Shown here piece after piece: positions 26,358 through 33,875 of a DNA stretch of 64,000 bases. This DNA comes from Herpetosiphon geysericola (GTDB taxonomy: Bacteria > Chloroflexota > Chloroflexia > Chloroflexales > Herpetosiphonaceae). The notes beneath the pieces were generated by a model. It searched no databases, was not told where the DNA came from, and worked only from the letters and a program-made list of their open reading frames with translations. The translations under genes and the position numbers were made by a program. Where the stretch lies: the NCBI RefSeq assembly GCF_001306135.1, contig NZ_LGKP01000025.1:248001-312000 (forward strand), given 5' to 3'. Positions within the stretch are counted from its first letter, which is position 1. Each line of letters begins with the position of its first letter.

Positions 26358-27287
26358 ATGCCTCAACGCTTATGGCTCCGCCGCTGGGCAAAATTCCAAG
26401 CACTCGGCTTGTCCGCTGCAATCTTAGCCGCCTGTGGTACGAACGCAACCGCAGATCGCACAATTGCGCTCGCGACCGTCCCACCAACTGCAACCGCAAC
26501 AAGCGCGCCAACTGATGTTCCAGCAACCGCAACAAGCGCGCCAACCGCCGCCGCAACCAGTGTGCCAAGCGTGCCACCCAAAACCATAACCATCGAGCCA
26601 ACTGCAAGCCCAACCTTTACGCCTGAGCAAGCAGAACTTGAACGCCGCTTTCGCGCAGCAGTCAGCGATGCTGAAATTGCCGAAGCCAGCGAAATTTACG
26701 ATCAACTGACGGTCATCGATGCCAATAATCGCAACCTTGTGCGCGATGAAGCCACAGGTCGGGTGTTGGTTGCAACCTGGACATCGTGGAATGGCTATGA
26801 TGGCTTGGTTGGCCAAGAAACCACAACCACCCGCGAAACATGGGTCAGCATCGTGCCCGAAATGCAAAATTTTTGCAAAGCCTATACTGCGACCGCTGAT
26901 GTACCATTGACCTTACGCTTGGAGCAACTGCTCGGCTTGCCCGCCAATAATGGCAAAAATCGGATTGTGCATTTGTGGGTTCCCGCTGAAGATCTCTTTC
27001 GCCCAAGCCCCGACCCAGAAATTACCGATAGCGTTGCCCAACTAGAAATGCCTGAAGCCAGCGCGTTTCCATCGCAACAAGACTATGAATTTAGCCGCGA
27101 TTGGTTTAATCTCCAACGCAGCCTTTCGTATGATGCGCAAAATGGCTATCCTTGGACGCGCCTTGGTTATACCTATGATTGGGGTAATCTGCAAAGTGAA
27201 GTTGGGTTGAGCGAGTTTGTGGTTTGGGCCAAAACAACCGTCAAAGTCGAGAGTGTTACCCAGAACGAGGCTTATTGCCAACCCTAA
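26358..27287 (+). CDS. Lipoprotein with Thr/Ala/Pro linker
   Basis: A 309-residue exported lipoprotein: a basic N-terminus MPQRLWLRRWAKF, a hydrophobic stretch ALGLSAAILAACG with the lipobox Cys, then a ~60-residue linker with imperfect repeats of TATATSAPT. The folded part (~85-309) belongs to no family I recognise. It is rich in Trp and acidic residues (VATWTSWNGYDGL, RIVHLWVPAEDLFRPSPDPE, YPWTRLGYTYDWGN). Cys168 and the Cys near the C-terminus could pair. The ATG at 26358 is favoured because AAGGAG lies 7 nt upstream; the ATG at 26352 is too close to that site. Confidence 0.7.
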   Translation: MPQRLWLRRWAKFQALGLSAAILAACGTNATADRTIALATVPPTATATSAPTDVPATATSAPTAAATSVPSVPPKTITIEPTASPTFTPEQAELERRFRAAVSDAEIAEASEIYDQLTVIDANNRNLVRDEATGRVLVATWTSWNGYDGLVGQETTTTRETWVSIVPEMQNFCKAYTATADVPLTLRLEQLLGLPANNGKNRIVHLWVPAEDLFRPSPDPEITDSVAQLEMPEASAFPSQQDYEFSRDWFNLQRSLSYDAQNGYPWTRLGYTYDWGNLQSEVGLSEFVVWAKTTVKVESVTQNEAYCQP

Positions 27288-27297
27288 TCTCAAATAA

Positions 27298-27339
27298 AGC
27301 CCGCCGTTGGATCAACCAAGCGCACATCAACGGCGGGCT
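27298..27339. terminator. Hairpin terminator between convergent genes
   Basis: A perfect 12-bp inverted repeat agcccgccgttg / caacggcgggct with an 18-nt loop, 11 nt after the lipoprotein stop and 9 nt before the stop of the convergent ABC permease. T-tracts are poor on both sides, so it may be only partly intrinsic. Confidence 0.65.
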
Positions 27340-27347
27340 GGCAGCGA

Positions 27348-28160
27348 TTAAACTGCTACGTCGCGGCGTTCAAACAGCTTGACTGCTGCAAAACCACACA
27401 GCACAATTACGCTGCCCAAGACCAAAAACGGCAGATAGTGAAAGCCATGTTTCAGCGGTTGATTGTAATCTGCATAATAAAATGGCGAAAGTTTTTGCAA
27501 CGGCACGAGCCAATCGATCACGCTGGCCAGCGAATTCACAAAGTAGCCAATCACGGCTAAAATTGTGGCCACCGCCATGCTCAATGCCCGCTTGCCAGTT
27601 GCCGCGCCAATCAGCAAGGCGATCGCCCCAAAACACAAGGCCATCAAGCTCATGTTGAATGAGGCAGCGCCAAGTTCGGCTGCCCCAATCTGCATATCCA
27701 ACAGCACAACGCCAAGCCACAAGCTGAGCCACGTAATCAGGCCCATCGCCAGCGCAAGCACGCTCAAGGCTGCAAAACTTTGCCAAACAATTGTCGAGCG
27801 TCGAATTGGATGGGCCAAGATCAGGTCAAGTGTGCGCGCCTCTTCCTCGCCAGCAATCACCCGCGAGCCAAGCCCGATTGTAAAAATCATGACGATCAGC
27901 GGCAGCATAAAGCCAAATAAGCGGCCTTGAATATAGCCTGCTGGCGTGGTCAAATTGGCAACATCGGTCACTCCAAAGGCCGCCAACATCTCTTTGGGCA
28001 TGGCTTCCATTGCTTTGGTAAGCTGTTCGCTGGTTTCTGGGTTGTTCATCGCTGGGTAAAAACCAATCAGCACAGTAACCAACGTGATAATGCCCAAGCC
28101 CCACCACAGCAGCGAGCGCCGACGTTCGTAGATGGTTTTGCTAAAAATATTACGCAACAT
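27348..28160 (-). CDS. ABC-2 type exporter permease
   Basis: A 270-residue membrane subunit of an ABC exporter with six predicted helices. A large first loop (PAMNNPETSEQLTKAMEAMP) separates helix 1 from helix 2, as in bacteriocin/antibiotic ABC-2 permeases. The segment GSRVIAGEEEARTLDLILAHPIRR is the conserved cytoplasmic coupling region. The start, ATG at 28160 with GAGGT upstream, lies inside the end of the ATPase gene (11-nt overlap), so the two are coupled. The substrate is unknown; drug or lipid export is typical. Confidence 0.87.
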   Translation of the reverse strand: MLRNIFSKTIYERRRSLLWWGLGIITLVTVLIGFYPAMNNPETSEQLTKAMEAMPKEMLAAFGVTDVANLTTPAGYIQGRLFGFMLPLIVMIFTIGLGSRVIAGEEEARTLDLILAHPIRRSTIVWQSFAALSVLALAMGLITWLSLWLGVVLLDMQIGAAELGAASFNMSLMALCFGAIALLIGAATGKRALSMAVATILAVIGYFVNSLASVIDWLVPLQKLSPFYYADYNQPLKHGFHYLPFLVLGSVIVLCGFAAVKLFERRDVAV

Positions 28161-29052
28161 CACTTACCTCGCCTTTGTAATAGGCCAAGAAAATATCTTC
28201 CAGATCGGTCGCTTGGCTCACTAAATCGCGCAATTCAAATTGGGCTGCGGTTTTGATCAACTGGTCAATCGAGCCAGTTACTGCGCAATGCACATGGTTG
28301 CCAATCACCTGTAAATCGTCAATATTCGGAATGTGATCAAACACGCTAGGCTCAATTGGCTGGGCAAAATAGAGATCAAGCGTGCGCCGCGCCCGTGCCT
28401 TGAGCGCCTTAACCGTATCAATTGCCAATAATTTGCCAGCCCGAATAATCCCGACGCGATCGCAAATATGCTCAACTTCCGACATCACATGCGACGAGAG
28501 AAAAACCGTGCGCCCAGCGTTTTTGGCTTCGAGCACCAGTTGATAAAAGGTTTGTTGCACCAACGGATCAAGCCCGCTCGTCGGTTCGTCGAGAATCAGC
28601 AGTTCTGGCTGGCCCATAAATGCTTGTACCAAACCAACTTTTTGCTTATTGCCCTTGGATAAGCTGCGAATTGGCCGTTTTAAATCCAGCTCTAGGCGTT
28701 CGGCTAGTTGTTTAATTGCTGTTTGGCTGACATTGCCGCGCAACTGAGCAAAATAATGCAGCATTTCGCTGCCCGTCATTTTTTCATACATCACCAATTC
28801 GCCAGGCAAATAGCTAATTTTCTGGTGAATCGCCAGCGAATCGCGCTGCGAATCGAGGCCAAAAATCTGGGCACTGCCACTGGTTGGCCGAATAAAATCC
28901 AAAATCGTTCGAATCGTCGTGGTTTTGCCTGCGCCGTTTGGCCCCAAGTAGCCAAAGACTTCACCTTGCAACACCTGCAAATTCAAATTATCAATACCGC
29001 GATTTTTGCCATAGGTTTTGCTTAGGTTCGTGGTTTGAACAACCGTGGTCAT
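28150..29052 (-). CDS. ABC exporter ATP-binding protein
   Basis: A 300-residue ATPase of the DrrA/CcmA type. It shows Walker A YLGPNGAGKTTTIRTIL, the signature SLSKGNKQKVGLVQAF, Walker B LLILDEPTSGLDP and the switch His in FLSSHVMSEVEH. A C-terminal ~80-residue extension (RARRTLDLYFAQPIEP...) is typical of this group. It pairs with the overlapping permease gene downstream. The regulator gene upstream ends 2 nt before its ATG (29052), so the three genes form one transcription unit. Confidence 0.93.
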   Translation of the reverse strand: MTTVVQTTNLSKTYGKNRGIDNLNLQVLQGEVFGYLGPNGAGKTTTIRTILDFIRPTSGSAQIFGLDSQRDSLAIHQKISYLPGELVMYEKMTGSEMLHYFAQLRGNVSQTAIKQLAERLELDLKRPIRSLSKGNKQKVGLVQAFMGQPELLILDEPTSGLDPLVQQTFYQLVLEAKNAGRTVFLSSHVMSEVEHICDRVGIIRAGKLLAIDTVKALKARARRTLDLYFAQPIEPSVFDHIPNIDDLQVIGNHVHCAVTGSIDQLIKTAAQFELRDLVSQATDLEDIFLAYYKGEVSDVA

Positions 29053-29054
29053 GG

Positions 29055-29522
29055 TTATTCCTTTCGTTCGTTACGCCATTTTTCAATCAGCAACGGTAAT
29101 TCACGCTCAAAAAAAGCATATAGATCGTGCATTTCGCGCAGCCGTGCGCCCTCGTGACCTTTAGGATCGTTTAACAACGCCAAGCCTTGGTTAGCCAGCT
29201 CGCGAAATGACCCAACCGCTTGAAATTGTTGGGCCAGCAAATCGGCCCATGTTCCTTCGCGAATCTCAAAATAATCGCGTCGTTCGCCTGGAATTGTGGT
29301 TTTGTTGATCAGGCCAATGTGCAGCAACCAGCGGGTCATGGTGCTAATCGAGCCTTTGCTGGCGCTCAACACTTGCGCAAGCTCAGTTGCATTTTGCTGC
29401 GGCGGATCGCAAACCAACAACCAGCCCATAATTCGTCCAGCCATGCGTGGTATGCCTCCAGCTTTTTCGTAAAAAACCGCAATCCGTTCTGCATACGCCA
29501 AACGTGCTTGTAGATTATCCAT
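29055..29522 (-). CDS. GbsR/MarR-type transcriptional regulator
   Basis: A 155-residue winged-helix regulator of the GbsR type. The N-terminal helix (ARLAYAERIAVFYEKAGGIPRMAGRIMGWLLV) is the family signature, followed by the helix-turn-helix ATELAQVLSASKGSISTMTRWLLHIGLI, the wing TTIPGERRDYFEIRE, and C-terminal dimer helices. It is the first gene of the unit that ends with the ABC exporter, so it most likely controls that exporter and itself. A palindrome over its promoter fits autorepression. No effector can be read. Confidence 0.9.
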   Translation of the reverse strand: MDNLQARLAYAERIAVFYEKAGGIPRMAGRIMGWLLVCDPPQQNATELAQVLSASKGSISTMTRWLLHIGLINKTTIPGERRDYFEIREGTWADLLAQQFQAVGSFRELANQGLALLNDPKGHEGARLREMHDLYAFFERELPLLIEKWRNERKE

Positions 29523-29558
29523 AGCGCTACTCGATTCTGTTCAGTCCTGATTAAATAG

Positions 29559-29596
29559 AATCTAGCACGTTCAGTAAGTTCAGTCAAGATTGAACT
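29559..29596 (-). promoter_or_regulatory. Promoter with overlapping palindromic operator for the regulator-exporter operon
   Basis: On the minus strand TTGACT (29587-29582) and TAGATT (29564-29559) are exactly 17 nt apart. A near-perfect palindrome, AGTTCA-8 nt-TGAACT (29577-29596), covers the -35. Additional ttcagt half-sites lie at 29571 and 29540. The layout fits repression by the GbsR/MarR-type protein encoded just downstream. Confidence 0.65.
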
Positions 29597-29640
29597 GATT
29601 GAATATGATACGTGGTCTAAAACAAAAGGTTGCAAACTAC

Positions 29641-29688
29641 TTGACGAAGCGCAAACGATTTGATAATTTAGCAATTGTGCAATCGTTT
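29641..29688 (+). promoter_or_regulatory. Likely promoter/operator of the czrA-like / CDF operon
   Basis: TTGACG at 29641-29646 is followed 17 nt later by TAATTT, with GATAAT overlapping. Inverted arms AAACGATT (29653-29660) and AATCGTTT (29681-29688) flank the -10 region. ArsR-family repressors bind such imperfect dyads, so this is a plausible zinc-responsive operator; not proven by sequence. Confidence 0.45.
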
Positions 29689-29704
29689 ATGTGAGGTTTG
29701 GCTG

Positions 29705-30106
29705 ATGCATGACCATAATCACGACGGCATTAACCCGGCCATGGTTGAGCGCGGGCGGCAAATGCTGCATGATGACGAGAGCTATTTTTTGATGGCCGAA
29801 ACCTTTCGGGCCTTGGCTGATTCGACGCGGGTTAAAATTGTTGGCTGTTTGCTGGAGCAAGAGCTATGTACCGCCGATTTGGCGGCGATTCTGAATTATT
29901 CCGAGTCGGCGGTATCGCAACATTTGCGGGTGCTCCGCCAATTGCGCTTGGTCAAACAACGCCGCGAGGGCAAATTGGTTTTTTATAGCCTCGACGACGA
30001 CCATGTGCGGGTGCTGGTGCTCGTTTGTCTGAATCATATTCGCCATGGCTCAACGCCTGATCCATCGGTTGCGCCAATTTTAGCTGTGTTGGAGGAAGAA
30101 CGATGA
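29705..30106 (+). CDS. ArsR/SmtB-family zinc sensor, CzrA-like
   Basis: A 133-residue winged-helix repressor. The DNA-binding region is LCTADLAAILNYSESAVSQHLRVLRQ, with the wing QRREGKLVFYSLDDD. The C-terminal helix reads DDHVRVLVLVCLNHIRH, which fits exactly the alpha-5 metal site D-x-H-x10-H-x2-H of CzrA/SmtB sensors for zinc or cobalt. The alpha-3 Cys pair of cadmium/arsenic sensors is missing (only ELCTADL). The His-rich N-terminus MHDHNHDG may add ligands. The ATG at 29705 follows GAGG. Its stop overlaps the CDF start by 4 nt. Confidence 0.92.
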   Translation: MHDHNHDGINPAMVERGRQMLHDDESYFLMAETFRALADSTRVKIVGCLLEQELCTADLAAILNYSESAVSQHLRVLRQLRLVKQRREGKLVFYSLDDDHVRVLVLVCLNHIRHGSTPDPSVAPILAVLEEER

Positions 30107-31038
30107 GCGGACATCACGACCACGGACATCATCACCATCATAGTGTGCCCGCCGATGCAGGTGGGCGCCTGATTTGGGCCTTGGCAATTACCTTTGGCTT
30201 TGTTGGGGTCGAAATTGTGGCTGGTTTGTGGGCTAATAGTTTGGCGTTGCTCACCGACGCTGCCCACAACGCCAGCGATGTACTGGCCTTGCTGATTAGC
30301 TGGATTGCGCTGTGGCTCACGCGTCGTCCGGCGCATGCGCGCAAAACCTTTGGCTACCATCGGGCTGGCATTTTGGCGGCCTTCGTCAATTCGTTGACCT
30401 TGGTTGGCATCGCCTTGGGCATTGGCTGGGAAGCGATCGAGCGCTTGCAAAACCCGCTCGAAGTTGATGCACCAATTATGATTGGGGTTTCGTTATTGGC
30501 GGTGCTGGTCAATGCTGGTACGGCGTGGCTCGTGCATCGGGGTAGCGAAAACGACCTCAATCTGCGTAGCGCTTTTGTGCATTTGATGGGCGATGTACTT
30601 TCGACGATTGGTGCAACGATTGCAGGAGCTGTGATCTTCTTTACCGATTGGCGCTGGCTGGATCCATTGGTTTCGGCCTTGATTGCTGGCTTTATTATCT
30701 GGCATGCCTGGCAAATTCTGCGCGATTCGATTGATGTGTTGTTGGAAGCAACGCCACGGGATATTGATGTTGACAAAGTGGTCAGCGATTTGCAAACCAT
30801 TCCTGGCGTGCAGGCGATTCACGATTTGCATATTTGGAGCATTACCGCCAGCATGCGCGCGCTCTCGGCTCATGTTGTGACCAACCAACAAGATCCACAG
30901 CGCAGCCCGCAATTGATTAACGCAATCAATGAATTGCTTTGCCATAGCTATAACATTGGTCATGCCACCTTGCAACTTGAATGTTCGTGCAACACGCCGC
31001 AACTGTATTGCACGCTGACTGAGCAACACCAACATTGA
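30103..31038 (+). CDS. Cation diffusion facilitator (zinc-type exporter)
   Basis: A 311-residue CDF transporter with six membrane helices that exports divalent metal in exchange for protons. The N-terminus HHDHGHHHHHSVP is His-rich. Helix II has DAAHNASDVLALL (the H/D metal site) and helix V has HLMGDVLSTIG (the second site). The cytoplasmic C-terminal domain includes PGVQAIHDLHIWSITASMRALSAHV. The HD/HD arrangement suits zinc (cadmium, cobalt possible). ATGA overlap with the CzrA-like gene indicates coupled translation and zinc-induced export. Confidence 0.93.
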   Translation: MSGHHDHGHHHHHSVPADAGGRLIWALAITFGFVGVEIVAGLWANSLALLTDAAHNASDVLALLISWIALWLTRRPAHARKTFGYHRAGILAAFVNSLTLVGIALGIGWEAIERLQNPLEVDAPIMIGVSLLAVLVNAGTAWLVHRGSENDLNLRSAFVHLMGDVLSTIGATIAGAVIFFTDWRWLDPLVSALIAGFIIWHAWQILRDSIDVLLEATPRDIDVDKVVSDLQTIPGVQAIHDLHIWSITASMRALSAHVVTNQQDPQRSPQLINAINELLCHSYNIGHATLQLECSCNTPQLYCTLTEQHQH

Positions 31039-31115
31039 AAAGGATGAATTATGAAGGATGAGGGATGAAGGTAAAAGGCAGAATTAGGAGATGTAGGCTG
31101 GCCTTGGCTTCGTGG

Positions 31116-31149
31116 TAAGCCCTCGCTCATTGGAATGGGCGAGGGCTTA
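31116..31149. terminator. Strong hairpin between convergent genes
   Basis: A 16-bp stem (one G-U pair), taagccctcgctcatt / aatgggcgagggctta, with a 2-nt spacer. It is 77 nt after the CDF stop and 15 nt before the stop of the convergent protease gene. It could serve both. Confidence 0.75.
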
Positions 31150-31164
31150 GGTTTAGGGTATTAA

Positions 31165-33780
31165 TTATTGCTGAACGGCGGGCATAAACACCTGATGAGT
31201 TGGCAAAAATGGCTGTGGCTCTACGAAGATTGGGCGAGCTTGCCTGCTGCTTACGACTTCCTGATTGCGCCCAGTTTGTGGGTTGGGCATAGCCGTAAAC
31301 AAATAGCGACTGCTATCGGTGCTGCTCACTTGAACAAGATATTCGCCAGCTATGGGAGTTGAGCTATAGCTGATCTGATCAATTCCGTTGCTGGTTGCTT
31401 GTTGGGTTGGCGCAGTCCAAATGTAGGGTTCCCACGCGTGCAAGTTGCTGTTGCCAACTTGGCTTTGCAGCTTAAAGGTTTGAGCTTGCTGGCGTTTGAG
31501 CGTAAAGCGAAAAACGTGTTTTTGGCTTTGATTGATCGTTGCTGGCAAGGGCGCATAATTTGTTCGTACAATTGCCGGAATGAGGCTTGAGCCGTTGGCC
31601 GATGTTCCCCAGATATACAACAGCACAGCGCCTGGCTCCAAGCCTGCAAGGCTCATCTCCACATTGGGCAAACTAAGCTGATTAATCGTGGTTGTCGCAC
31701 GTAAAATGGGAGTTTGCAGACGTGGGTTGCCAGCACTCGCTTGATATTGATAGGCTTGGATAAGCACACTTGAAATTGGTTTACCGCTGCCTGCCTGTTG
31801 TTGCAGATTTAAGGTGAGGGTTGGGCTATTCGATAATTGCAGATTATTGTGGGTGTTGGCATTGATGATTGGGCGGCGCAGCGTGCTGGCGCTAATGCTG
31901 ATCGAGCGACTGAGTAGATTATTATTTTCGTTACTTTCTTGCACATGCTGGCCGCTATCGCCAATAACCCGCACGCTATACACCCCAGCTGTGGTTGGTT
32001 GCCAAATTTTTTGGGCATAGATGCGTTGGCTGCCTGGGTTGAGATTGGTTAATTGCAGGCTATCACTAAATACCAGCGTGCCATTGCGGACTACCTCAAA
32101 GCGTAAATCGCTGCGTTGTACAGCGCGGCTGAGATTCAAGCCTACATTCAAACGAATTGCTTCATTAACTGCTAAGTTGTTTTCGCTTGGGCCAAGTTGG
32201 CTAAGGCTGATGTCGGCGCGTGGCGTGGCTTGATCACGGGTCGCAGGCAAACTTGGAGTACAGAGCGCAGTTTGCAAATTAATATCGCGCCAATATTCCT
32301 GAAACACCTCATCCCAGCCATTGCGCTGGCCGAGATCGGCTAAAAACGCCAAGGGGTTGGGATTATCAGGCTGGGTTGCATCATCATGATACCAGTGGGC
32401 ATGCCAGCTTAATTCGGTTGCGCCAGTTACGGGCAAGCCTTGTAAATCGGCGTATAAACTCAAGCCAGCAGCGTCATCGTCCATGCTCAGCGCACTTGGG
32501 CCATCGAATATCCATTGGCTTGGCGTTGGGTCGAACCATGGATAATCGTTATCGGCGACGCGATAGACCACAACCATCGAAGTACCAGAGCTATTGCGAA
32601 TCCGGTCGCGGGTTTGAAGGGCCAAGTTGGCAATCTGTGGATTGAGATTGCTAAAGGTTTGGCTCAGGGCGTGGGCAAACGTCCGCAGATCAACCAAGCC
32701 ATCAGGAGCATCGAGTTGCCAATCGCTTGGCTCGCAATAGGTTAAATCGTATTTTTTGCTTTGAAGGTAGGCATTGAATAAGGCCGTGCGAGTTGCTGGG
32801 CGTTGGTTTGGGTTGAGCAAACTCAGATAGATTGCATTCGAGAGCATATCCCAACTTGTTTTCAAGCCAGCCAATTGATCGGCGGCGATTATGCTCAAAA
32901 TGCGTGGATGATCCGTGCTGGGCAGTTGATTGTGATAGGTGTTGACGATGTGCTCGGCCATTTGCAACGAGCTTGGGTTGCTATTTAAGCCAATTAAGGC
33001 ATTGCCGGGCATGGTTGGGTCGAAAAAAGCATAATTGGGCGAAGCAGTGAGATAGTCGGCGTATGGGGCTAGCGGATATAAAGCCTCAATCGAGCCAGCA
33101 AAACACATCAGCACATCGAGCACCGCAAAGCGTGGGCCGACTGGGGCGGCAATTGCCAAGGCCAAGGCCAAATCGTTGGGCGAGAGCGCGCTATAGGCGG
33201 CGCTGCTTGGTAAAGTATGGTCGGTTACATCGGCGTTGGCACCGATGCGGGTGGGCAAGGGTGGCAAATTAATGCTGGCTGGGCGTTCTGGATCGCTAAT
33301 CGCCGCAATCTCGATATCGGGCATGACGGGCACGCCATGGCCGATGTAACTGAGGGTATAGATTTGGGCAAGGAAGCTGCTTTTGGCCCAGAGCAAAAAG
33401 CCCCCCAAGGTTTTGCCATCGGTCAGATCATATTCTTTCAGGTTGCTATCGACGTTGCCATCGCGATCTGGTAGGCCGATGAGCGTGTTGACATTGCCAT
33501 TCTGGACAACCCGCACATGGGTATCGCCCATGCCGCTTAGGTCGGTCAGCACAATTGCGGTGAGGTTGGGCTGGCCGACGGTTGCATTGGTGATGCTGGT
33601 GAGCGTTTGGGCATAGTAGGGGGTTAAATTCATTGGGCTATCAAGTCGATTATCGTAGGCCAAGATGTAGATGGCGACCAATGGCGCTGCTTGGGGTGCT
33701 GCATGGCTCACGATTGGCGGGAGCATGGCACTCAGAAGTAAACCGATTAGCAAGCAACACCGAAGCAGACGCGTTTTCAT
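31165..33780 (-). CDS. Secreted clostripain-like cysteine protease (C11 type) with CARDB domain
   Basis: An 871-residue exported protein. MKTRLLRCCLLIGLLLSAML..SHAAPQ is a signal peptide with an A-x-A type end. Residues ~30-340 resemble peptidase family C11. The likely catalytic pair is His ~148 in SYIGHGVPV and Cys ~226 in LDVLMCFAGSIEALY. Residues ~535-640 form a CARDB domain ending in the hallmark SNENNNLLSRSI. A further ~200 residues of beta-rich repeats follow. The ATG at 33780 has GGAGGAT upstream; upstream in-frame residues are rejected because they precede the signal peptide. The next gene upstream encodes a giant repeat protein, possibly a partner at the surface. Confidence 0.8.
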   Translation of the reverse strand: MKTRLLRCCLLIGLLLSAMLPPIVSHAAPQAAPLVAIYILAYDNRLDSPMNLTPYYAQTLTSITNATVGQPNLTAIVLTDLSGMGDTHVRVVQNGNVNTLIGLPDRDGNVDSNLKEYDLTDGKTLGGFLLWAKSSFLAQIYTLSYIGHGVPVMPDIEIAAISDPERPASINLPPLPTRIGANADVTDHTLPSSAAYSALSPNDLALALAIAAPVGPRFAVLDVLMCFAGSIEALYPLAPYADYLTASPNYAFFDPTMPGNALIGLNSNPSSLQMAEHIVNTYHNQLPSTDHPRILSIIAADQLAGLKTSWDMLSNAIYLSLLNPNQRPATRTALFNAYLQSKKYDLTYCEPSDWQLDAPDGLVDLRTFAHALSQTFSNLNPQIANLALQTRDRIRNSSGTSMVVVYRVADNDYPWFDPTPSQWIFDGPSALSMDDDAAGLSLYADLQGLPVTGATELSWHAHWYHDDATQPDNPNPLAFLADLGQRNGWDEVFQEYWRDINLQTALCTPSLPATRDQATPRADISLSQLGPSENNLAVNEAIRLNVGLNLSRAVQRSDLRFEVVRNGTLVFSDSLQLTNLNPGSQRIYAQKIWQPTTAGVYSVRVIGDSGQHVQESNENNNLLSRSISISASTLRRPIINANTHNNLQLSNSPTLTLNLQQQAGSGKPISSVLIQAYQYQASAGNPRLQTPILRATTTINQLSLPNVEMSLAGLEPGAVLLYIWGTSANGSSLIPAIVRTNYAPLPATINQSQKHVFRFTLKRQQAQTFKLQSQVGNSNLHAWEPYIWTAPTQQATSNGIDQISYSSTPIAGEYLVQVSSTDSSRYLFTAMPNPQTGRNQEVVSSRQARPIFVEPQPFLPTHQVFMPAVQQ

Positions 33781-33875
33781 CGAATAATCCTCCGCAAACG
33801 CCAACGCCTGCCCAAGCCACAATTGGCTGAGCAAGCGTTGGTAACTTCATTGTTTAAATTGGCGAGCAGTGCCAG

